Positions 1-10,500 of a stretch of 64,000 nt of DNA are shown piece after piece. The notes beneath the pieces were generated by a model. That model was given only the letters and a program-made list of their open reading frames with translations, did no database searches and was not told the origin of the DNA. The translations under genes and the position numbers were made by a program. The stretch is taken from the NCBI GenBank assembly GCA_030248065.1, contig JASAMV010002598.1, positions 1 to 64,000 on the forward strand, written 5' to 3'. This stretch comes from Rhynchonema sp. JSB1_4. Taxonomy: Eukaryota; Nematoda; Chromadorea; Monhysterida; Xyalidae. Positions within the stretch are counted from its first letter, which is position 1, and each line of letters opens with the position of its first letter.

Positions 1-129
1 AATATTAATGAAAATGTGCTTAGATGTTCTAAATCCGCGCGTAGCGCGCGATTTTTTGCCTATTTGGGACAAAAAATACCGATTTTGAGCCATTTTGAGG
101 CAGAAATACCCATTTTGGGGTCGAAATGT

Positions 130-238
130 GTTGACGATAGATAGATTGTTCCCAGAATTTGTTGACGATAGATAGATTTGCCCATAGGTGTTGACGATAG
201 ATAGATGAAATCAAAAAGTGTTGACGATAGATAGATGA
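130..238. repeat. Minisatellite, four GTTGACGATAGATAGAT units
   Basis: The 17-base unit GTTGACGATAGATAGAT starts at 130, 161, 190 and 220, giving a 29-31 base period with a variable 12-14 base remainder. It is followed at 240-276 by a run of G then C. No gene is visible around it. Confidence 0.85.
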
Positions 239-239
239 A

Positions 240-276
240 TTTGGGGGGGGGCCCCCCCCCACCCCCCCCCCCCCAA
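240..276. repeat. Poly-G/poly-C tract
   Basis: A run of about nine G is followed directly by long C runs with one A interruption. This is low-complexity sequence capable of forming a G:C hairpin. The exact length may be unreliable in assembly. Confidence 0.8.
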
Positions 277-741
277 GTACTACCCTGATTGTGCCCACCC
301 ATAATATCGATCGAAAATAACACCGGATTCGAACGCTCTCGCTGAGAAACGAAAATAATTTTTTGAAAATGGGGTCAGTGAATTAATAGAGCCCCCCTTG
401 TATTTAGGTTTTTGCGGTAAACAATAACAAGTTGTCAGTCATTAACAACGAACGTCAATTCGAGATTGGCAGCGACGAGTTTCGGGGCCAATCCAAAGGC
501 ACTGATCAATCGATGTAAACCACGGCCGAACGGGGCACACAGCGCCGTTGTGATGGGTAGTTGAGTCGGCTGCGACGATTATACGATGACCCAATTATAA
601 AACGGCCGCAAAAAAGCCAGCAAACTTTTCGAAAAATTTTAAAAAAAAAGTTTATCTCTCAGGTTCACTTTGCCGGAATCCGATGAGCAACATAAATTTC
701 AAGTTCCATGTTCCATGAAAGCGTAAGAACCTAAAATCGTG

Positions 742-1471
742 CAGGGAAGACTCATTACAAATAAAACGGATTAAACGGATTAACCGGATTAAACGGATTT
801 TTGCGTGCTGGGGGAAGACTCATTATTTTTCAAAGTAGAACGGATTAAATTTCAAATTTTATCTGCAAGCTTACGCGAAGACCTTCACAAGATCCGGAAA
901 AACCCTTAAAATAAAACAGTGTTAATAACAAAGAATGTGAACATGAATGAACAAACGACATGGAAACGCACCGGTGAGATTCGACCAACCAAACGAGCCA
1001 AACTAGCGCAACCAAACAATAATTAAACGGATTAAAGCTGGACCTCGGTCCTGAACCAAGGCTTGGGCTTAGCCCGCCCTCAGACAAACGCGAAGAGCGA
1101 AAAGCAAAAAGTTCAGCACAACAGCAACACCTTAACCGCGGGCCTACACCACAGTGATGGTCAAACAAAATGTTACCGAGAATGTTTGGCGTGCACTGTG
1201 GATGATGACTTTCGCTTTTCGCGTTTGTCTGAGGGCTGCCTTGGGATTGAGCTTCGGATTAGGCTTAGGCTTACACTCACGTTTACGCTCATGTTTCATC
1301 TTGTGTCTTGGCTCAGGCTTAAACTTAGGCTTAGGCCTGGCTGAATACATGTGGAGCACATGCACAACATGCATAGTAAGAATTCCTGGGAAATGGCCCT
1401 CGGGGAAGGCTCATTACGGGGATTCCGTTTAATCCGCTTAATTTTCAAATCCATAGTGAGTCTTCCCTCCA
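742..1471. mobile_element. Foldback element with GGGAAGACTCATTA ends
   Basis: The left end (about 742-790) carries GCAGGGAAGACTCATTAC followed by repeats of AAACGGATT. The right end (about 1433-1471) carries the inverse, with ATCCGCTTAAT and GAGTCTTCCCTCC. The interior holds GGCTTAGGC-type runs and an internal inverted pair (TTTTCGCGTTTGTCTGAGG near 1210 against CCTCAGACAAACGCG near 1080). The open frames here are too compositionally biased to be genes. This looks like a non-autonomous DNA element. Confidence 0.55.
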
Positions 1472-1848
1472 GGGCCTCTGCAGTAATAGTAATGAGTTTT
1501 ACATCAACCCCTAAAAGGAGTCACAGCTTGGTTAGCCGCTGAAAGCAGTTGTGTCGTTGAAAAATCGAAATTTTTCCATACCCATCCCAATTTTCAGGAA
1601 ATTTCTCATACATACCAACAAAAATCAAAAATTTCCCATACCAGGGTTTTTTCTAAAAACTCAAAAAGTTCCCACACCCGAGGGGTGTTTCTGAAAAAAA
1701 TAACTCCAAAGATCTAAAGGTAACCTTCTAAAAGTAAAAGTGCTTAAAACATGATTTTCTAGTGATAGCAAGCGATGTGCGAAGCCATGTATAGGAGAAA
1801 AGTAATCAATTTTGGTACTTCTCGGGGTCAAAAAATCATTTCTTAGGG

Positions 1849-2977
1849 CAGGGTTGTTTCAAAAAAAGTGGCTAATTAAAAAAATTTAAAAAAAATTTTT
1901 TTTTGAAACTCAGATTTTGCATTTTTTTAATAAAAAAAGTTGCCCAAAATGGGCTGAAATGTCCAAAAATGGCATTTTTCGAGGCAAAAAATTGGCACTT
2001 TTTTCTGTGGACGGGACAATTTTTCCAAAATCGCGCCTGCGGCGCCCTGTATTGTCCACAAATCCGTACAGGGATGCGCGGGGCTGGTCTTTTATAGTGA
2101 TGTGGCACCGATAATGTACTACTGCATGCTATAGTCCAGCAACAGCTAACGCAGAATTTATGGCAGCCACACTGCCTGATTGGTAAAGCGGAAAATCCAG
2201 CGATAAGCTTGCCCGGTTTTAGACCGGAAGCTCGCAGACCTTTTTTTCTTTTTATTTTCTTTCTTCTTCTTCTCCTTCAGACTCGGCTTATTCAACACTT
2301 CGGTGCCTTCAAAAAGTTTTTTTTCAATTTTTGGCTGGCAGTCTTTTCATATGATTGCCCTCTTTTGTATCGTTATGCAGAAAAATTCATATTTTGGCCA
2401 CTTCTTTTTCTCTTTCTTTCTTTCGCGGTCTTTTGCATGCTACCGTAACCCCCAGTCGAACCATTCCAATTTTCATGTCTGAAGCGAGCGCGCACGTTTT
2501 CCGCTTTACGGATCAGGCAGATTGACTGCCATAAATTCTGCGTTAGTTGTTGTCGGACTATACTACACATGTATATACGCAGGTCTGGTGCAAAGCCGGG
2601 CGCGCAAAGTCGATCTGACACGCTAGATTTGGGCTGTAATCGATCTTTTGATGGTCTAATATCAGATATACGGCATTAGATGCATTAAACTACGTTGTAC
2701 GGCATGCTACAACACATTAGAGTAACATCGTTAGTCAACATCAACCTCAGACTGGTAGGAGACCATAGAATCTGCACAATACTGCCGGGTGTCACCACAC
2801 AAGTTGGGTCCCAGGCGAAAATTTTTCAATTTTTGAAAAATATGTTGCTTCGATTTCATTTATCCTGAAACGTCGTTTGCAACACTTTTTCTAATAAAAA
2901 AATTTTCGTCAAAAAAAATCAAAAAAAAATTTTTTTTTCAAAAAAAGCTCGTTAAGAAAATTTTTTTTTCAACCCTG
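1849..2977. mobile_element. hAT-type MITE with 8-bp target duplication TCTTAGGG
   Basis: The element starts with CAGGGTTG and ends with CAACCCTG, and is flanked on both sides by the direct repeat TCTTAGGG (1841-1848 and 2978-2985). An 8-bp duplication and CAG-type ends are characteristic of hAT transposons. Long runs of A and T face each other just inside each end. A second element (2130-2562) is nested inside. No transposase frame is visible, so it is non-autonomous. Confidence 0.85.
2130..2562. mobile_element. TATAGTCC foldback element nested in a hAT-type MITE
   Basis: The ends TATAGTCC and GGACTATA are inverted, followed inward by CAACAGCTAACGCAGAATT on the left and its complement (AATTCTGCGTTAGTTGTTG) on the right. 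A further inverted pair lies around GCCTGATTGGTAAAGCGG. It shares ends and the next 20 bases with the element at 5401-5620. There is no coding capacity. Confidence 0.8.
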
Positions 2978-3123
2978 TCTTAGGGGGTGCTTGTTCCAAA
3001 AGAGAAGAATTTACCATACCCCATACCCCCGGCCGATTCACATACCCATACCAGGGAGGTAACCCCAAACCCGCTCCAACGACACCACTGACTGAAAGCT
3101 TTGTTTAAGAGCTTCTGAACACT

Positions 3124-3264
3124 AAAGGCCACTTTATACTTTGTCTCGTTGCGATACACGCAACATTTTCGTGCGCGTTGATTGGCTGATGCGCGACCAA
3201 CAGCCAATCAGCGCGTCAGAAAATGTTGCGTGTATCGCAACGAGACAAAGTATAAAGTGGCCTT
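3124..3264. mobile_element. 141-bp near-perfect palindrome, CCAAT-core MITE family copy 1
   Basis: The two arms are almost exact reverse complements, beginning AAAGGCCACTTTATACTTTG. They meet around GATTGGCTG and CAGCCAATC. A copy with nearly identical arms lies at 39482-39615. Two copies with different arms but the same core lie at 31268-31404 and 61880-62018. AACACT occurs just outside both ends and may be a target duplication. Confidence 0.85.
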
Positions 3265-3696
3265 AACACTATACGCATCGGTCAGAAAAAAACGCTGTCG
3301 CGCGCGTGCATTTTCACAATAACGACGCTGCGGTCATTTGCCAGGTCGAACGAATGACACTCTGAACATTTAGATTCACGCGACGTTTAGTTGACACGGT
3401 TGTGTGCTTTTTGCCTTATTGCAAAGTAAGGTAATTACCGGGGCTTGTTCAAGATCGTGTTTCATAAAAGCTGTCGGCGAGTTGTTGTTGCATTAGGGCA
3501 ATCCCATACGCGGACGACTGCTGGGAGATTTAGTTGCCATGGTTGCAATATTCGTCGAGTAATTCAATTTCGATGTTGCTTTTTTCACAGAGATACGGGA
3601 CTGAGAAATTTTGTTCACAGGGAAGCAAAAGTTTCCGTTTTCGGTAACAAAACCAAAATCGTATGGTGCGGTTGACATTATGCATGCTGGGTGTAG
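3265..3696. other. Stretch without recognised gene
   Basis: No conserved frame or splice-consistent exon was found between the palindrome and the minisatellite. The open frames here do not resemble any family I know. Confidence 0.5.
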
Positions 3697-3880
3697 TGGA
3701 GAGTTGGGTGGGAAGTTGGGTGGAGAGTTGGGCGGAAAGTTGGATGAAAAGTTGGGTAGAAAGTTGGATGGAGAGTTGGGTGGAAAGTTGGGTGGAGAGT
3801 TGGGTAGAAAGTTGGATGAAAAGTTAGGTAGAAAGTTGGGTGGAGAGTTGGGTGGAAAGCTCAGTGGAAAGTTCAGGGGA
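3697..3880. repeat. 12-bp minisatellite (GTTGGGTGGAGA / GTTGGATGAAAA)
   Basis: About fifteen imperfect 12-base units occur here, including GTTGGGTGGAGA, GTTGGGTGGAAA, GTTGGATGAAAA and GTTGGGTAGAAA. Because the period is a multiple of three, all frames stay open and give repetitive spurious peptides. It is not a gene. Confidence 0.9.
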
Positions 3881-3988
3881 ATGGATATGGTAGCGTTGAA
3901 ACGTTGCAAACGTTGTAGTGTGACATGTGTGTTTGTGTGTGGACAAACTGTATTCGTGTGGTGAATAATAATACACGTGTGCCTCCAC

Positions 3989-4772
3989 CAGGGTTGGATT
4001 AAAAATTTTTTTTATTATCGAACTTTTTTTTTTAAAAAAAAAACTTTTTAAAATTTTTTTTTTAAAAATCACTTTTTTTTATTCCGGACCCCCAAAAAAT
4101 TGGTTTCTAGAAAAATGAAATTTCTGAAATCATGTTACTTAGGTATGTTTTGAGGGACACTAAAGAGAACTTCTCCACTGACTTGCATGTTTATGTCGAT
4201 CACCTGCGATCTAGCCCATTTGGTCATAATTTGAGAACCCGCCCGAAGGTAACTCTGTGGGCATATATGACAAAGGGAAGACCAACCTTCTGTTTGTGAA
4301 TTTGGGGATAAATTTGAAGAGAGATAAAGAGTTACACCACACTCATGTTGTGTGACAAAAGCAACAAATGACAAATCCACACAACTGCAAATAGGCGAGC
4401 AAAGTGGAGTCTGTCGATAGCTTACGTCGATAGCTCAATAACTGCACAGTATACGGTATGGGGTGTCCTATATTATACGTGCAGCGATTGTTGGGATGTC
4501 TGGGAACTGTATGAGTCCATTACAACGCCATTTTAAACTGAAATATAAGCGCCGCAGGCGATTTTTTGAGAATGATGAGCAATAAAACGCATGAAAACAT
4601 ACATTTTTACCTTAAAAAAGTGAGAAAATAACGAAAAAAAGGGGAAAAATAATAAAAAAAGTGGACTTACTTTTTAAAATTTTAAAATAAAAAAAGTGGC
4701 CAACTTTTTTTTTTTAAAAAAAAAATTTTTTTTTTACAAAAAAATTTTTACTTTTTTTTTAATCCAACCCTG
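3989..4772. mobile_element. hAT-type MITE with target duplication GCCTCCAC
   Basis: The left end is CAGGGTTGGATTAAAAA and the right end is its inverse, TTTTTAATCCAACCCTG. The 8-bp direct repeat GCCTCCAC flanks both sides (3981-3988 and 4773-4780). The internal sequence (for example AAATATAAGCGCCGCAGGCG) is shared with the copy at 34329-34910. The exact target duplication makes the boundaries certain. There is no transposase. Confidence 0.95.
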
Positions 4773-4941
4773 GCCTCCACTCCACCGTTTCGTGAATATC
4801 AGCTGAAGTCCAGATAGTACAGCATCTGCTTTTTTCTTCCATTCCAATTTAACTCACCAGAACAGTGAAGTTCACAAGCACAGAAACACAGAAAATAAAC
4901 CGGTCAATTATGTATAGTAGTCAAAACATCAATCAACATAA

Positions 4942-5254
4942 TATAGTCTGTTGATTATATTTCGACATAGTGTATAAGCCCCATTCAGCGATGTTTGGAG
5001 CGGGCTGGGTCGACGCCATTCTAAATGAATGTTTCAGGCATTGCCAACTCATTCGCAGAGCCATTGAACATTGTTGGTGCTGTGCGATGACAGGCCACGT
5101 GTTTTTGCGCCACGCGGCAAGCAATGTTCAATCGGTCTTTTGCCTGAGTTAGCAATGCTTGAAACATTCATTTAGAATGGCGTCGACCCAGCCCGCTCCA
5201 AACATCGCTGAATGGGGCTTATACACTATGTCGAAATATAATCAACAGACTATA
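4942..5254. mobile_element. TATAGTC foldback element, long arms
   Basis: The ends are TATAGTCTGTTGATTATATT and its complement. The arms of about 140 bases match closely (TTCAGCGATGTTTGGAGCGG and its reverse complement). The short centre differs, around GTGATGACAGGCCACGTG. The transcript would form a very stable hairpin. No coding capacity. Confidence 0.9.
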
Positions 5255-5400
5255 GCGTGTTGTTCGTGATACGCATTATTAGGGATTGGTCGCCATATGA
5301 ACAACAACCACATCATGAACGTTGAATGTACCGCATGTGTTTAACAAAGATGACGACAGATCTAAAGAACAGACATCAAGAATCGCCATGATGCACATGG

Positions 5401-5620
5401 TATACTCCAACAACAGCTAATGCAGAATTTATGTCCACTGCGTTGCCTGATCCGCCAAGCACATAACGCGTGATGCAACATTACAAGCACAGACAGGCAG
5501 TCAGCTTGTGTGTGTTGGCTGGCTGCGTGGGTGCTTATAATGTTGCATCACGCGTTATGTGCTTGGCGGATCAGGCAACGCAGTGGACATAAATTCTGCA
5601 TTAGCCGTTGTTGGACTATA
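5401..5620. mobile_element. TATACTCC/GGACTATA foldback element
   Basis: Arms of about 95 bases pair (CAACAGCTAATGCAGAATTT with its complement; GCACATAACGCGTGATGCAA with its complement). Ends and subterminal bases match the element at 2130-2562. A short centre contains CAGACAGGCAGTC. Confidence 0.9.
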
Positions 5621-5690
5621 GTAATTGCAGCGACCTAACAACTAGCGACGAAACATCGCGGACCACTCAATATACCAAAATATAAGTTTA

Positions 5691-5727
5691 CTACTTTCCT
5701 TTCACGTCAATTGTCGTCGCGGCCTGT
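5691..5727 (-). pseudogene. Remnant of the last exon of a 7TM receptor (third copy)
   Basis: Read on the minus strand this stretch encodes QAATTIDVKGK followed by TAG. That is nearly identical to the C-terminus of the receptor at 24228-29096, which ends QAATTIDVKGKE and TAA. The homology stops abruptly at 5727, where Penelope-like DNA begins. No other receptor exon was found between here and the orphan first exon at 17284-17361. It is a broken fragment. Confidence 0.7.
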
Positions 5728-5739
5728 AGCCCTGACGAG

Positions 5740-6392
5740 GGCTGTTGGGTTAGGGTAAGTCGCCCGGTGGGGCGAGATTGCGACGTTTCGACAACGGATC
5801 CTTGTCATCTTGTCTTCTTGTCCGAGATTGTGTCTTCCAGCTTCTTCTCGTACTCTTCAGTGTTCAGGACATATGTGGCTCGTCCTTTGTCCGCTGGCAG
5901 CACCGCGATGGTGCCCGTCTGCCCGCAAAGTCTCGATGGCTTGTGCTTCTGCCCTGGTGATATTGGGCTTGGGCTCTTTGGCTGTTCTCAGAGTGTCTTT
6001 CACTTCACCTCTGAAGTCCTCCCGCTGGTCTGGTGGCAAGAATACCGCGCCGTTTCCAGGCTGGTGACAGTGTAAAGCACTGGTAGCCTTCTCGGAGCCA
6101 CTGCGAAGTTCAGCCCCTTGTTCAGGACTGATTCTTCAGCTGTGGTCAGCGGTCTTTGGCTTTTGTTGACCACTGCCGTTGATGGCGCTGTTGGTGGTGC
6201 GCGGTTGTTATTCAGCTCTTCGAACTTCCTCCTCTGTCCATCCTTGGTCTTCTCATGGGTCTTCCTGTGGAGGCTGTCTGACGATGCCTTGATTCGTTCG
6301 AAGTCCTCTGGGACAAGCCGTTGTTGTAGTTTGGCTTCTAGGCGGTCGATTTCGGTCTGTTTCTCCCATTTGGTGAAGCGATGGTTGCTGAT
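5740..6392 (-). pseudogene. Penelope-like retroelement fragment, frameshifted
   Basis: Minus-strand reading gives blocks typical of the region upstream of the Penelope-type reverse-transcriptase core. They include VLNKGLNFAVAPRRLPV, LPPDQREDFRGEV, then PNITRAEAQAIETLRAD, and LPADKGRATYVLNTEEYE. Families of this type usually read LSKGLNFAPTP and later ILPADKG. The blocks lie in different frames, so at least two frameshifts separate them. The catalytic reverse-transcriptase motifs and the GIY-YIG endonuclease are absent. On one side it abuts the receptor tail at 5691-5727; on the other it joins a truncated hAT-type MITE near 6409. I regard it as a dead, truncated insertion. Confidence 0.75.
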
Positions 6393-6408
6393 CCGGGCCC
6401 CATCATGG

Positions 6409-6798
6409 TATGGTACTTCGATGTCATACCATACCCCATCAGGTCGGTCATATTCGACTGATTCAGCAACCCGACAAGTATTTGTACAGCTTATATTCTC
6501 AATTCTGTGTGGTTTATGAGTGAATCTTGCTTATTCGACCCACAAACTGTTGTGTCTGATACCACAGAGCAGCAATCATAGGTCCATATCAACCACAGAT
6601 TGTTGAATCGCACCGAAATGACGTAAACACCCATCATAAGTGGTGCAAACCAAGTCACAAAAGTGAGTTGTCAATTAAAGTTGCGTTTTTTCGCATTTTT
6701 TCGCGTTTTTAGACGAATTTTGTAAAATTTCCCAAAATCTCAGACTTTTAAAAAAAATTTAAAAAAACTTGTTTAAAAAAATTTTTTTTCCAACCCTG
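6409..6798. mobile_element. Truncated hAT-type MITE (family B)
   Basis: This matches the right-hand two thirds of the element at 54003-54711 (ATTCTCAATTCTGTGTGG, CTTGCTTATTCG, TGTCAATTAAAGTTGC) and ends with CAACCCTG at 6791-6798. The left end is missing and replaced by the Penelope-like fragment. Confidence 0.8.
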
Positions 6799-7528
6799 TA
6801 GCCAGGTACACTTTTTTCTCTTGGTTATACATGCTTTCACAGTTTTTTCCTCAACTGCAAGTTCTGTCGCATTTTGTTATCGGCTGCACTGTTTGAATGA
6901 CCATGCACCTATGGCTTTGTCGTGATGCGTTTGCTATGGGACATCATTTGTGCTAAATCATTTGCACGCGCCTACCCTTTTGCATCAGTTATACACATTA
7001 TTTCAGTCGTGGGATCGATATTCAGTAGAACCATAGAAAAAGCATGGATTAATTTGTTTTGAGAGCCGAGGACAAATTGATGTGAATTTCAGCTGCTCTA
7101 TCCGGTTTCCACCAACAAAGTCAAAAATATAGAGTAACATGTTTAGGTTCGATCCAATTGAACAGCGAACCGTTTTTTCAACGGCGAGAGACTGCGTGAC
7201 GAAGTGCCTCATGGTTAGTTTTGAGCAATGACAGCACTACCCATCAACCAGACAAACACGCAATTCCCATAATTAATGAGCGTGGCGTGACACACGAAAT
7301 AACTCCCAGCTCTGGACCAATTCGTATTTGATGCGACTGTAGGATTACCGTAATCGACTTATCCACTTTCCAACAACAACAACTGGTCTAGACATAGCCC
7401 GGCGCATCGGTCAATGAGTACAATATATCTTTTGTGAACAAGTATCAGACAAAAAAGTACACCGCGTTGAAACTGAAAAGTAGTAACCAAGTGAAATTGA
7501 TATAAAATATCGCCGATTGTCATCGACA
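6799..7528. other. 5' flank of the EGF/Sushi/PAN gene; no gene seen
   Basis: No exon was recognised. A TATAAAA string at 7501-7507 lies only 22 bases before the start codon. If it were a canonical TATA box, transcription would begin at about the ATG, so it is not a convincing promoter. Confidence 0.4.
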
Positions 7529-10500
7529 ATGCAGCGTCTCTGTTTGCTGGTCGCTTTTATGCCACTAATTGGCGTGATGTCTCAATCACCTCTAGGTTGG
7601 TCATTAAAATTTGTTGCTGGCGTTTCGTGCTGTGTTTTGTTAGTTGCAATTTCCATGAGAAGCCAATAAACTTGCGCGCAATTCGAAGCAGCAAGCTTCA
7701 TTCACCCTGCTGCAAATGGCTGAGCTCGATTTACGTACTGGAATTGCGCATACAGTACATGGACAAGAAGAAAGAAACATTACGTAATGTGGTCAAAAAG
7801 TGGCCCAGAAGGTGCACAGATATAAATAGACTTTAACTGGCTCATTTTTGGACCTGGGCTTTTCGGGCACGAGGATTCGAATATGAATATGACATATTTT
7901 TTTTCGGAGCGGAAATTTTGGGCTACCAACATGGGTGGATGAGGTTTCGCCACAGCATGGACGGGCCTCATCTGTTGTGCGCAAAACCCAAACTAGAATT
8001 AAGCTCGCATTATTTCCCATGTCCGAAACCTTCGCATGTAGCCAAAATTTACCTCGGACTGAAGTGCGACTGCATGCGTTTGTTATACATAATCCCTCAT
8101 CCGGTAAACCTGCTTTTTTACATTCCCATACAAAACCACAAGAGGTATGACAGCATTCACTAAATGATAACTCGCTCCGAAAGCTAAGTTGATGACGCTC
8201 GTCTCAAGTTGATAAGTTTACATTCACTTCTTATGTGCGTTACCAGTAAGCCAACAAAAGGCGGATGGAAGAAATTCAGATTTCGCTGACCAATGCACGA
8301 ACACGACATTTGCCGGCGGTTTCTACGATGCGCCCAGCAATTCGTGTTTCACGTGCGAGGGCACCGCTGATGACCCATTTTCTGCCTGTCCCGATTATGG
8401 TCAATTCATGGGCAACGGATCGATCATGACCGTAACGAACAACACGCTCATGCATCAAATTATGACTTTTTGTGTGAGCTATGTATAGTCCATCCATCAG
8501 CTCATGTCACTTTCTGTGGCTGCTGGCCGGCTTATTCCCTTCCTCCACGTTCTAAAGAAAGAGAAACTGAGTGTGACCGATTTTGCAAAAAAAACTGAAA
8601 AAATGCTAGAACAAGTCAAAAAAAATTATTCGATCAAATTTAAAATAAAATTAAATTAAAATCGGTAAAAAACCCGTCGATTTCATAAAAAATCACAATT
8701 TAGGAGCCAAAATAATTTTTTCGGAAACGGAAATTTCTCTTTCATTAGAACGTGGAGGAAGGGAACAAGTCGGCCAGCAGCATCCCAAAGTGCCATGAGC
8801 TGATGGACGGACTATACTTCATGTCGCAGCTGCATTCAGTGCCACTGTTTTCCAGTTTGCCATCCTTTGTCTGAGTTTATCCTTCTATCATATTTTAAAC
8901 CTGGGTGTGAAAGTTACACGCTCATAACAGCCGGTTAACATACATATTTTCAGAATTGGAATACGAGCAGTGTACATTTTGGTGCGTTGCGGCGAGCGCA
9001 AAACGTGCCAGATCTAATCCACACCTACTGGTTGACAAAAGCAGGTAAGTGTGGAACTTGCTTTGCTGAGTTTGCAGTGCTCACCAAGGCTTTATTCATG
9101 GAGCTGATGCAATTTGTTTCGTCGTCTGTTTATCGGACGCCTGGGGTTGCTATCGTTAGACATACCATACGTCATTTATTCATTCGCTTATTTCATTTAA
9201 ATAAGATGCAAGCAGCGCATGGTATCTGCCGTCGTGGCTAGACCAGCCAATCCGAGCGTGCATTGCCACACCGCACGGCAGGTATGGGTTGCCATAACGG
9301 TAGTCGGTTCAACTTTGACACAGTTTTCAACCGTGGTAGCCAATACGATGGTACATTTTGTCTGACAATCGTGTGTAATGCGTCTTTGCTGCTTGTCAGG
9401 TTGGCCAGCATTGCTGGAACCATTGGATGTATCGCCTGCAGGTTCTATCGGATGGTATGGTATGCACAGTGAGGGCCAAGTGAGTTTTCGAGGAGCAAAC
9501 TAACTACTTGAGTATTGGATGGCGTTTCTGACCCACTTTAGGGCGGTGTTTACGACGCAACAATCTACAAAGGAATGGGGCCGTTTCCGGGACTAAGTAC
9601 CTCCAGCTTGACATCCAGCAACAACGCAATCTGCCAGTACCGACGTAAGCTCTTCACTCAATGGTTTTCACGCCAACAAGTTGCACTACCAAACAATGCG
9701 TAGTCGTAGCCATTCAATTCTAGAGAACAACCCATGTCAACCTGACCCGTGTCTGGTGGGTGAAACGTGCCTTCCAAGTTCTGATTTCGCGACGTATTCG
9801 TGCTATGCCCTACGTGAGTGGAAAATTATTGAATTGGGAGCTCGTTATTTTATGTCGTATCATCGTATTGTCATCCTCGTCGCGCATTAACTATCCAGGC
9901 TTTAAACTAAAGCCCACTAGATTGGAATTGGTACATTGGAATCGTTTCGAACTGCGAGAGCGCAGTGTTGCGATAAACCTAAACCATTTCAGCGCTTACA
10001 ACAATCTTTAGAATGTACATCGCTGCCACCAATTCCGTATCTGGGCGTCGGCAATCTAACCGGTGACAGGAGGCCAGTCTTCTACGTCACCCAAAGTGGT
10101 GAGCAAATGTTCTCATATTCGTGCGACTACCCCGATCGAATGCTGATGAAAGGCTATGAACACGAGGTTGTGGAGCCGTTCACAAATCGATTGATCGTCA
10201 AATGTGTGGGGCCGGATACTTGGAACACAACGTTGCCCGAATGCATAACTGGTGCGGTACCTTTTTGCAATTCACATCTAAGGGAGAAACGATCAGACTC
10301 GGGTTAAGCAAAGCCGTGGTCCCCCACCCAGCATTTCTCTGCGTTGTTTTCATTTCAGCATGCCCGAAAACACAAGTTTACGTGGTCGATTCGGTTCGGC
10401 TTACACCTGTGTATGCTCAAGATTGGCGCGACATGTACCCCACATATAACCTGACGATTAGCAAGACCGAGCCAACCCGTCAATACAGCAACTACGGCGA

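Noticed and set aside
130..238. CRISPR-like array (four 17-base repeats with 12-14 base spacers)
   Set aside because: Eukaryotic context, spacers too short and no cas genes; it is a minisatellite.
3611..3964. Glycine/lysine-rich protein from the 12-bp repeat
   Set aside because: An open frame is expected from a repeat whose period is a multiple of three; no splice or family support.
5727..5740. Hammerhead-ribozyme core CTGACGAG next to the Penelope-like fragment
   Set aside because: It lies on the strand opposite to the retroelement frame, and no GAAA partner with a closing stem is present on that strand.
7501..7507. TATA box for the EGF/Sushi/PAN gene
   Set aside because: Only 22 bases before the ATG, which would leave essentially no leader; kept only as a remark.
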